5,699 nucleotides of DNA. It comes from an uncultured Erysipelotrichaceae bacterium (GTDB taxonomy: Bacteria; Bacillota_I; Bacilli_A; Erysipelotrichales; Coprobacillaceae). Below the pieces are notes generated by a model that was not told the origin of the DNA, ran no database searches, and saw only the letters and a list, made by a program, of their open reading frames with translations. The stretch is from positions 1 to 5,699 of the forward strand of contig CAMFRJ010000099.1 of the NCBI GenBank assembly GCA_945981915.1, in the 5' to 3' direction. Positions 1 to 5,667 of this stretch are shown one piece after another. Numbering within the stretch: the stretch's first letter is position 1; each line of letters opens with the position of its first letter. Made by a program: the position numbers and the translations under genes.

Positions 1-43
1 ACACTGCATATCGTCGGCAGCGTCAGATGTGTATAAGAGACAG
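1..43 (+). other. Untrimmed Illumina Nextera i5-side adapter (not genomic)
   Basis: Positions 11-24 read TCGTCGGCAGCGTC, the Nextera read-1 tail. Positions 25-43 read AGATGTGTATAAGAGACAG, the 19 bp Tn5 mosaic end. Positions 3-10 (ACTGCATA) match the standard Nextera i5 index 506, and positions 1-2 fit the end of the P5 oligo. The order is that of a library molecule, so this is synthetic DNA left on a contig end. Genomic sequence starts at 44, and the gene there is cut artificially. Confidence 0.98.
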
Positions 44-230
44 AAACGATATCTTTATATTCTGCGTAATATTTTTTCCCTAATTTGTAGATATAACTTT
101 CTTTCTCTTGGATGATTTGTTGGCAATAAGACACAACATCTTCATCTGTTAAATCAAGATTTTTTTGAATTCTTTTAACTCCTAAAGGTGTTGTATGTAT
201 GAAAGGTATGTTGTTGAATAAGTGCTCCAT
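44..230 (-). CDS. DUF3781-like small protein, 3' part missing
   Basis: The minus-strand reading frame starts at ATG 230 and stays open for 62 codons until the adapter junction at 43/44, so the C-terminus is lost to the library end. A GAGGAG ribosome binding site (236-241 on the plus strand) lies 5 nt before the ATG. The protein starts MEHLFNNIPFIHTTPLGVKR and continues with a TPLG-x-x-RI-x-KNL-x-L-x-x-x-DVV-x-x-C pattern (about residues 14-36), then a GKKYY segment near residue 51. From memory this matches DUF3781, a family of short (roughly 80-100 residue) Bacillota proteins of unknown function with TPLG-x-x-RIK-x-NLGL near the N-terminus and a GKNWY segment near the C-terminus. No signal peptide or membrane segment is seen, so it is probably cytosolic. 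It is divergent from the polymerase operon and may share the regulatory gap at 231-405. Family assignment is by eye; no function is claimed. Confidence 0.72.
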
Positions 231-261
231 AATAGCTCCTCTTTTTTAGATAATGTATGAT

Positions 262-290
262 ATATTATGACGTTATAACTCTTTGTTCAA
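262..290 (-). promoter_or_regulatory. Candidate sigma-A-type promoter of the DUF3781-like gene
   Basis: On the minus strand TTGAAC (285-290) is a -35 candidate. It is followed 17 nt later by TAATAT (262-267), or 15 nt later by CATAAT (264-269), as the -10. Transcription would start about 20-25 nt upstream of the ATG at 230, leaving room for the GAGGAG site. The -35 overlaps a near-palindrome, TTCAAATATGAA (286-297). Both hexamers are imperfect. Confidence 0.4.
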
Positions 291-333
291 ATATGAATGA
301 ATTTAAAAAAATGATTTAAAGACCATAAATCCG

Positions 334-374
334 TATTTCAAAACAGTTTGTTTAAAAACTGTTTTTTTGAAATA
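334..374. repeat. Long AT-rich inverted repeat upstream of the polymerase gene, candidate operator
   Basis: The inner arms are exact: AAAACAGTTT (340-349) and AAACTGTTTT (356-365), separated by 6 nt. The outer arms TATTTC (334-339) and GAAATA (369-374) also pair, after skipping an extra TTT at 366-368. The repeat ends 3 nt before a TATAAT at 378 and covers where a -35 would lie, so it is placed to act as a repressor or activator site for the polymerase operon. It has the shape of a hairpin, but no plus-strand gene precedes it that would need a terminator. It is not the Gram-positive LexA consensus. Confidence 0.6.
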
Positions 375-377
375 GAC

Positions 378-383
378 TATAAT
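378..383 (+). promoter_or_regulatory. Probable -10 box (TATAAT) of the polymerase-yolD operon
   Basis: This is a perfect TATAAT, with transcription expected to begin near 389-391, just before the Shine-Dalgarno AAGGAAG at 392-398. No good -35 is found 16-18 nt upstream; that stretch (354-361) is AAAAACTG, inside the palindrome. The promoter may therefore depend on a regulator. The box contains the first bases of an in-frame ATG at 382, which argues against that codon being the translation start. Confidence 0.5.
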
Positions 384-391
384 GAAATCAC

Positions 392-398
392 AAGGAAG
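392..398 (+). promoter_or_regulatory. Ribosome binding site that fixes the polymerase start at 406
   Basis: AAGGAAG is close to the consensus AAGGAGG. It sits 7 nt before ATG 406 and 4 nt before ATG 403. It lies downstream of ATG 382, which therefore has no usable ribosome binding site. The best-spaced start is 406. Confidence 0.75.
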
Positions 399-405
399 TG
401 ATATG

Positions 406-1908
406 ATGATAAAACATGTTTATATAGCTATCGATCTGAAGTCTTTTTATGCTTCTGTTGAATGTGTTGAAAGAAAACTGGATCCTTTGACAACACATTT
501 GGTTGTTGGAGATCAAAACAGAAGTGAAAAAACAATATGTTTAGCTGTTTCTCCTTCTTTAAAACAATATGGGATTACAGGAAGACCACGCTTATTTGAA
601 GTGATTTCTCAAGTCAAAAAAATCAATCATAACCGTACAAAACAAATTGAAGGGAAAAGATTTTTAGGAAAATCATATGATGATATACAATTAAAAAGAG
701 ATCGATATCTTCAATTAGATTATATCATTGCTCCACCTAGAATGGCACTTTATTTAAAATATAGTCGCCGTATCCATGAAATTTATTTGAAATATTTTTC
801 ACCAGAAGATATCCATGTTTATTCGATTGATGAAGTTTTTATTGATGCCACTCATTATTTAAAAACATATCATCTTTCTGTCAAAGAACTGACGAAAAAA
901 GTCATCTTGGATATTTTACAAGAAACAGGAATTACAGCGACAGCAGGGATTGGGACGAATCTTTATTTGTGTAAGGTGGCCATGGATATAATGGCTAAAA
1001 AAATGAAAGCTGATAAGAATGGTGTTAGGATTGCTTTTTTAAATGAAAAAATGTATCGTCAGTATTTATGGAATCATCGTCCTTTGACAGATTTTTGGCG
1101 TATTGGCAATGGATATCAAAAAAGATTAGAACAGTTAGGATTATATACGATGGGAGATATTGCAAGGTGTTCGTTAGGGAAAGAGAATGATTATTATAAT
1201 GAAGATCTATTGTATGATGCTTTTGGAATCAATGCAGAATTGTTGATTGATCATGCTTGGGGATATGAATCATGTACGATGAAAGATATCAAGTCTTATC
1301 AACCGAAAAATAATAGTGTTGGCTCTGGACAGGTGTTAAGTGCGCCCTATAGCTTTGACCAAGCTAGGGTCATAATGATAGAAATGTTAGATTCTTTAGC
1401 ATTGACTTTGGTTTCTCGATCACTAGTCAGTGATATGATTGTTTTGACAATAGGATATGATAAAGATAATAAGAATTATCAAGGAAAAATGAAGATAGAT
1501 CATTATGGAAGAAAAATTCCGCAACATACACATGGAACAGTTCATTTGGATAGATTGACGGCTTCTTCACGATTGATAACGAAAGCAGGTCTTGATTGGT
1601 ATGATCAAAATGTTGATCGTTCATTGACGATCAGAAGAATATCGATATCTGCTTGTCGTGTCATGGAAGAACATCTTGTTAAGGACAAGAAATATTACCA
1701 ACAGCTTCATTTGTTTATGGATATTGAACATATTCAAGAAAATGAGATGCAATTGAAAAAAGCATTAAAAAAAGAGAAAAGGTTACAAAAAGCAACTTTA
1801 CAGTTAAAAGAGAAATTTGGTAAGAATATGGTTTTAAAAGCCATCGATTTCATGCCAGAAGCGACAGGTCAAGAAAGAAATAATTCTATAGGGGGACATA
1901 AAGCGTAA
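406..1908 (+). CDS. Y-family translesion DNA polymerase, UvrX/YqjW-like (UmuC-related)
   Basis: This 500-residue cytosolic polymerase is expected to copy past damaged template bases with low fidelity. Numbering is from ATG 406. The N-terminal motif IAIDLKSFYASVE supplies metal ligand D10 and a tyrosine steric gate, Y15, as in UmuC. YSIDEVFID holds the catalytic pair D142/E143. SPSLKQYG near 49-56 replaces the DinB YxAR nucleotide-contact motif, with K53 at the Arg position. Residues about 80-110 form the insert (FLGKSYDD) and APPRM segment typical of the Bacillota subfamily. A helix-hairpin-helix region (about 228-255) precedes the little-finger domain (about 310-425). QLHLF (433-437) fits the beta-clamp binding motif, and the tail ends ERNNSIGGHKA, a signature I recall from this subfamily. 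The start at 406 is chosen for its Shine-Dalgarno; the same frame is open from ATG 382, but that codon overlaps the -10 box. The stop overlaps the yolD-like ATG. All motifs are intact, and 500 residues is slightly longer than typical relatives of about 410-450. Confidence 0.93.
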   Translation: MIKHVYIAIDLKSFYASVECVERKLDPLTTHLVVGDQNRSEKTICLAVSPSLKQYGITGRPRLFEVISQVKKINHNRTKQIEGKRFLGKSYDDIQLKRDRYLQLDYIIAPPRMALYLKYSRRIHEIYLKYFSPEDIHVYSIDEVFIDATHYLKTYHLSVKELTKKVILDILQETGITATAGIGTNLYLCKVAMDIMAKKMKADKNGVRIAFLNEKMYRQYLWNHRPLTDFWRIGNGYQKRLEQLGLYTMGDIARCSLGKENDYYNEDLLYDAFGINAELLIDHAWGYESCTMKDIKSYQPKNNSVGSGQVLSAPYSFDQARVIMIEMLDSLALTLVSRSLVSDMIVLTIGYDKDNKNYQGKMKIDHYGRKIPQHTHGTVHLDRLTASSRLITKAGLDWYDQNVDRSLTIRRISISACRVMEEHLVKDKKYYQQLHLFMDIEHIQENEMQLKKALKKEKRLQKATLQLKEKFGKNMVLKAIDFMPEATGQERNNSIGGHKA

Positions 1909-2324
1909 TGATTGATAAGAATAATAGTCATTTTTATGATGATATGATATCTCAAGATTATCATAAATCAAAAAGGCATGCTTGGATGCCACAAATAGAA
2001 AGAGGTGCACAGTTCGCTCCCTTTGCAGCATTAACGGGTCATCGAGAAATGATACAAGAAAGTGAGCGAGTGACAGAAGACAAGAAGATTATTGATCAGC
2101 AACAATGGGATTGTTTAAATCAAAAAATAGCAGATATTTTATTGATGAATGGAAACCATCCTCCTGTTACCATCAAATATTTTGTACCAGATCAAAATAA
2201 AGTGGGAGGACAATATCAGCTTTTGACAAGTTCTATTTTAAAAATAGATACTTGTCAGAAGTTATTGATCATGTCAGGAGGTATGAAAATTCCCTTAAAT
2301 AATATTTATGATATTGATATTTGA
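1908..2324 (+). CDS. YolD-like protein, partner gene of the Y-family polymerase
   Basis: This 138-residue soluble protein has no signal peptide or membrane segment. RGAQFAPFAALTGHREMI (residues 32-49) is the characteristic start of the YolD-like domain. The rest follows the family pattern: a charged helix (about 50-80), PPVTIKYF (85-92), a GGQYQLLTSSILKID strand pair (100-114), and the closing IPLNNIYDIDI. YolD-like genes occur next to uvrX and yqjW type polymerases in Bacillota and have been proposed to play a UmuD-like accessory role; the biochemical function is not established. The ATG shares its first base with the polymerase stop (TAATG), implying translational coupling. The only Shine-Dalgarno-like run, AGGGGG (1890-1895), is a rather distant 12 nt away. 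The roughly 30-residue N-terminal extension before the motif is rich in D, H, K and S and looks flexible. The family call is strong; the role is inferred from context. Confidence 0.88.
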   Translation: MIDKNNSHFYDDMISQDYHKSKRHAWMPQIERGAQFAPFAALTGHREMIQESERVTEDKKIIDQQQWDCLNQKIADILLMNGNHPPVTIKYFVPDQNKVGGQYQLLTSSILKIDTCQKLLIMSGGMKIPLNNIYDIDI

Positions 2325-2330
2325 ACTCTA

Positions 2331-3227
2331 TCATTGGTTTTTTGAAAAGACAGGATAAAATGCTTGATACGTTTTGAGTAATCCTTCTTCAAATGGAGTG
2401 TAATGGAAGCCAAAGGCTTCTATTTTTTTACCTGAATATAATTCCTCTTCTTCTTTAAATATAGGATAAGGAAGGGGATATTGTTGATTGATAGCTTCTT
2501 GAATAGAATGATCTTCAAGAATCACAGGATGAATCTTTTGTAAAATAGAATTGATGGTATCATAGTTGATGAATTCATCATGGATGATATTGAAGCTTTG
2601 ATCAAAGAGATGATGTTCAATAATCGTTAAGATTGCCTGGCAGACATCTTCTACATAAACCATCTGAAATTTTGCCTTTGCATCTGTTAAGTGAAATAAA
2701 GGTTGTTTGTCTATCACTCTTTTGATCAACAAAGATTCTCTTGGTGCATAATTAAAGGGACCATAAATGTTACCAGGACGAATGGAACAGTAATGTAGGT
2801 TGTATTGATGGCATACATCCACAAGTTCTTCTTCTAATAATCTTTTATGATAAATATAGTCTCCTACTTCTCCTGCAAAATGCCTGTATTCTAAAGGGCT
2901 GTTTTCATCTTTGATGTGTTGGGTATGTCTTAAATAAACATCGACAGTGCTTATATAAATATAATTTTTAATGTGATCTTTTAAAGCTTCAACGACAATT
3001 TTAATATCGCCTTTTTGATAAGCACAAAAATCAATGACAGTATCAAATGATTCTTTAATCTGTGCCCATTGTTTTTGATCATGTCTGTCAAAATGTAATT
3101 CTTTGACATGATATGAGGACATTGAATATTGACCTCTATTCACGAGTGTCAGGTCATGCTTTTGACATGCGTTCATTGTAAAAATGCGTCCTAAAAAATA
3201 GCTGCCGCCAATAATAAGTATTTTCAT
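2331..3227 (-). CDS. NAD-dependent epimerase/dehydratase family protein (extended SDR)
   Basis: The 298-residue protein starts MKILIIGGSYFLGR, a Rossmann beta-strand followed by a GGxxFLG nucleotide-binding loop (G7, G8, G13). Further SDR marks are VIDFCAY (about 64-70), YISTVDVY with active-site S93/T94, the catalytic pair Y124 and K128 in YIYHK, and SIRPGNIYGP (148-157). MVYVEDVCQAI (189-199) is the conserved VxDV-type segment before the C-terminal substrate domain. GGxxFLG is typical of atypical or CSP41-like extended SDRs, which act on nucleotide sugars or related substrates; the actual substrate cannot be read here. No sugar-biosynthesis or glycosyltransferase neighbours are present. An upstream in-frame ATG at 3266 would add 13 residues, but ATG 3227 has a well-placed AAAGGA and starts exactly at the Rossmann strand. 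The gene converges on the yolD-like gene with 6 bp between stops. Confidence 0.88.
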   Translation of the reverse strand: MKILIIGGSYFLGRIFTMNACQKHDLTLVNRGQYSMSSYHVKELHFDRHDQKQWAQIKESFDTVIDFCAYQKGDIKIVVEALKDHIKNYIYISTVDVYLRHTQHIKDENSPLEYRHFAGEVGDYIYHKRLLEEELVDVCHQYNLHYCSIRPGNIYGPFNYAPRESLLIKRVIDKQPLFHLTDAKAKFQMVYVEDVCQAILTIIEHHLFDQSFNIIHDEFINYDTINSILQKIHPVILEDHSIQEAINQQYPLPYPIFKEEEELYSGKKIEAFGFHYTPFEEGLLKTYQAFYPVFSKNQ

Positions 3228-3233
3228 ATATGA

Positions 3234-3239
3234 TCCTTT
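3234..3239 (-). promoter_or_regulatory. Ribosome binding site that fixes the epimerase start at 3227
   Basis: On the minus strand AAAGGA lies 6 nt before ATG 3227. The alternative in-frame ATG at 3266 lies upstream of this site and overlaps the -10 candidate at 3262-3267, so it is unlikely to be used. Confidence 0.75.
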
Positions 3240-3257
3240 CTCTATTTTCTTAGTACA

Positions 3258-3514
3258 TTTTATCATAATTTTTACAATGGTGAGTACAACAAAAGTAATG
3301 AATGAAAAATATTATGTTAAAAAGTTATAAAATGATAAAATGATAAAAAGGTTTTATGTTTTATGAAATATCAGTTTGAGAGTTTTTTGATGTCAATTTG
3401 AATATAGTCAGTCATGTTTTATCATCATAGATTTTTATCACAAATATCTTGTTTTTTCCTCGTCTATCAACACATATGACCACATGTTCGCTAAATATGA
3501 GATATCTGATAAAA
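3258..3514. repeat. Six scattered copies of the octamer TGATAAAA
   Basis: Plus-strand copies lie at 3333-3340, 3341-3348 (head to tail) and 3507-3514. Minus-strand copies, read as TTTTATCA, lie at 3258-3265, 3417-3424 and 3433-3440. Four of the six extend to ATGATAAAA. The first overlaps the epimerase -10. I did not notice the octamer elsewhere in the window. It may be a transcription-factor site shared by the epimerase and ABC genes, or chance enrichment in very AT-rich DNA. Confidence 0.35.
3262..3289 (-). promoter_or_regulatory. Candidate promoter of the epimerase gene
   Basis: On the minus strand TTGTAC (3284-3289) and TATGAT (3262-3267, five of six matches to TATAAT) are separated by 16 nt. 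The start of transcription would be near 3255, leaving a leader of roughly 28 nt that contains AAAGGA. A TGATAAAA motif (3258-3265, minus strand) overlaps the -10. Confidence 0.45.
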
Positions 3515-3562
3515 TAAAAATACGAAAATGATTTATCAAGCTTTTCTATGCTTAGTCTTTAT

Positions 3563-3590
3563 TTGATTGATATGATAAGTATTCTGTAAT
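3563..3590 (+). promoter_or_regulatory. Weak candidate promoter for the ABC transporter gene
   Basis: TTGATT (3563-3568) and TGTAAT (3585-3590) are separated by 16 nt, with four and five of six consensus matches. Use of this promoter would give a leader of about 140 nt. A closer -10-like TATAAA at 3705-3710 has no recognisable -35. In DNA this AT-rich, such matches arise often. Confidence 0.25.
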
Positions 3591-3721
3591 CAGTTATTAT
3601 AAAAGTTCTTTCCAATATCAATAAAATATGAAAAAAATGAGAAAAAATGAATATAAAATATTGAATATATGGAAAATGTTCATGTTCTATTCAAAAAAAA
3701 CAAGTATAAATGTGTATATAG

Positions 3722-3727
3722 AAAGGA
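3722..3727 (+). promoter_or_regulatory. Ribosome binding site of the ABC transporter gene
   Basis: AAAGGA lies 10 nt before ATG 3738. The frame upstream of this ATG gives no better start, and the protein begins at the usual first strand of an ABC ATPase domain. Confidence 0.65.
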
Positions 3728-3737
3728 ATTAAAAACA

Positions 3738-5667
3738 ATGCTTCAAATAAAAAACATACACAAGGAATATAAAACAGGGCAACTTGTTCAAAAAGTACTT
3801 GATGGTGTGAATTTAAGTTTAAGAGATAATGAATTTGTTGCGATATTAGGACCGAGTGGTTCTGGGAAAACAACTTTATTGAATATTATTGGTGGATTGG
3901 ATCGTTATGATCAAGGTGATTTGATTATTAATGGTATTTCAACAAAAAAATATAAAGATAGAGATTGGGATTCTTATCGTAATCATACGATTGGTTTTGT
4001 TTTTCAAAGCTATAATCTGATTCCTCACCAGACTGTTTTAGCTAATGTTGAACTTGCATTAACAATTTCAGGGGTATCTAAAGCTCAGCGGAAACAAAGA
4101 GCGCAAAAAGCCCTAGAGCAAGTAGGACTTGGAAATCAAGGGCACAAAAAACCAAATCAAATGTCAGGAGGACAGATGCAACGTGTCGCTATTGCACGTG
4201 CTTTGGTGAATGATCCTGATATATTATTAGCGGATGAGCCTACAGGTGCATTGGATAGTGATACCAGTGTTCAAGTAATGGAGTTATTAAAAGAAGTTGC
4301 TAAGGATCGTTTGGTTGTTATGGTGACTCATAACCCTGAACTTGCTGAAGCCTACGCTACACGTATAGTGGAATTACGTGATGGTACAATTCGTAGTGAT
4401 TCTCATCCTTATATTGTTGAGGAAAACGAGATGGATCAACCTCGTCATGAAAATATGGGGAAATCATCAATGAATTTTTTAACATCACTGATGTTGAGTT
4501 TTAATAACTTGAAAACAAAGAAAGCAAGAACAATATTAACATCTTTTGCTGGGTCTATTGGTATTATTGGAATAGCTTTGATTCTTTCTTTATCTAATGG
4601 AGTTAATCAGTATATTCGTTCTATTGAAGAAGAAACATTATCTGAATATCCATTAACGATTCAAAGCACTGGCTTTGATATGACTTCGATGATGGATCAT
4701 ACAAAACCTGATGAAACAGAAAATGACGATTCAAAAATTCATGTTTTTCAGATGATTACAAATATGCTTTCTAAAATAGGTTCTAATGATTTAAAATCTT
4801 TAAAAGAGTTTTTGGATACGCAACCATCTCATATCAATCAATATACAAATGCGATTGAATATACTTATAACGTTTCACCGCAAATTTATAGTTCAAATAT
4901 AAAAAATATAAGACAAGTTCATCCCGATCGTTCTTTTACATCTTTAGGATTAGGATCATCGTCAAGTAGTTCTAGTTTCATGTCTTCAATGATGAGTACT
5001 GATGTCTTTTACGAGATGCCTAGTGAAAGAAGTTTATATGAAAATCAATATGATATGAAAGCAGGAAGATGGCCTCAACAATATAATGAATGTGTTTTGG
5101 TTTTATCTAATCGTGGTAATATGAATGATTTTATGACATATACTTTAGGATTGCGTGATTTTTCAGAATTAGATAAAATGATTGAACAATTTTCTAAGGA
5201 AGAAGATGTTGATGTCCCTGATATTGAGCAAGCATATTCTTATGAAGATATTTTAAGTGTGACATTTAAACTTGTTAATGCAACTGATTATTATGTTTAT
5301 GATGAAAAATATAATGTTTATAAAGATAAAAGAGAAGATCTTTCATATATGCAAAAATTAATAGAAAATGGAGAAGATATTCGTATTGTAGGAATTGTTC
5401 AACCAAAAGAAGGGACAACGGCGACAATGTTGAAAACAGGAATTGCTTATCCTTCATCATTGACAACTCATGTTATTGATAAGGCACAAGTAAGTGATAT
5501 TGTTAAAAAACAATTGAAAAATCCGGATACAGATATTTTTACAGGGAAGGCTTTTAATAGTAAAGACAATAAATCATTTGATATGAATTCTTTATTTACA
5601 ATTGATGAAAAAAAGATGAAAGAAGCTTTTACTTTTGATCAAAGCAAAATATCAATGAATATGGATG
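3738..5667 (+). CDS. ABC transporter ATP-binding/permease fusion (MacB-like, FtsX-type), 3' truncated
   Basis: 643 genuine codons are present and the gene runs off the insert. Residues 1 to about 225 are an ABC ATPase with all motifs: Walker [10 protein letters not shown] (38-46), Q-loop Q90, signature MSGGQ (142-146), Walker B ILLADEP with D166 and catalytic E167, D-loop ALDS (171-174) and switch H198. This is the MacB/LolD-like class. A charged linker leads to [19 protein letters not shown], with transmembrane helix 1 at about 265-286. The remainder, about 290-643, is one large extracellular domain with no second helix yet. It carries a run of seven serines (407-413), [15 protein letters not shown] (443-457) and [11 protein letters not shown] (549-559), reminiscent of MacB-type loops. 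The missing part should hold the remaining three FtsX helices. MacB-like systems are mechanotransmitters or exporters of peptides, antibiotics or lipoproteins; the substrate here is unknown. No two-component regulator or peptide gene is beside it. Translation past 5667 is adapter. Confidence 0.92.

Larger units (their letters stand above)
3268..3737. other. Long AT-rich intergenic region between epimerase and ABC transporter genes
   Basis: This stretch of roughly 470 bp holds no convincing gene. Frames on both strands are short: an ATG at 3298 gives 10 codons, one at 3414 gives 21, and one at 3484 gives 15, none with a good ribosome binding site. No tRNA, T-box or riboswitch core is recognised. 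It contains five of the six TGATAAAA copies, a weak inverted pair TGATAAA/TTTATCA (3507-3513 and 3532-3538), and the promoter candidates listed separately. Its length is large for a genome with such tight neighbouring genes, so it may hold regulatory DNA or a decayed gene. Confidence 0.5.

Noticed and set aside
25..43. End of a natural Tn5-like transposon
   Set aside because: The mosaic end is joined to Illumina read tails and an index, so it is library adapter.
334..374. Rho-independent terminator
   Set aside because: The stem is AT-rich, no gene on either strand ends just before it, and it abuts a promoter; an operator fits better.
382..405. Translation start of the polymerase at ATG 382
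   Set aside because: It overlaps the TATAAT box and precedes the Shine-Dalgarno; 406 is better supported.
1427..1624. Minus-strand open frame inside the polymerase gene
   Set aside because: It is a shadow of a well-supported gene, with no family resemblance and no ribosome binding context.
1834..2031. Minus-strand open frame across the polymerase/yolD-like junction
   Set aside because: It overlaps two well-supported plus-strand genes and resembles nothing known.
3228..3266. Translation start of the epimerase at ATG 3266
   Set aside because: It overlaps the candidate -10 and precedes AAAGGA. The extra 13 residues lie outside the conserved SDR fold.
3298..3330. Ten-codon ORF (MNEKYYVKKL) as a leader peptide
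   Set aside because: There is no well-spaced ribosome binding site and no attenuator-like structure after it.
3414..3479. Twenty-one-codon ORF in the gap
   Set aside because: There is no Shine-Dalgarno; its length is expected by chance.
3507..3538. Inverted pair TGATAAA/TTTATCA as a stem-loop
   Set aside because: It has only 7 A/T-rich base pairs with an 18 nt loop. It is better explained as part of the TGATAAAA enrichment.
3691..3873. Minus-strand open frame over the start of the ABC gene
   Set aside because: It covers the Walker A region of a clear ATPase; its hydrophobic look comes from antisense AT-rich codons.
5275..5466. Minus-strand open frame inside the ABC permease region
   Set aside because: It is antisense to a continuous conserved frame, with no independent support.
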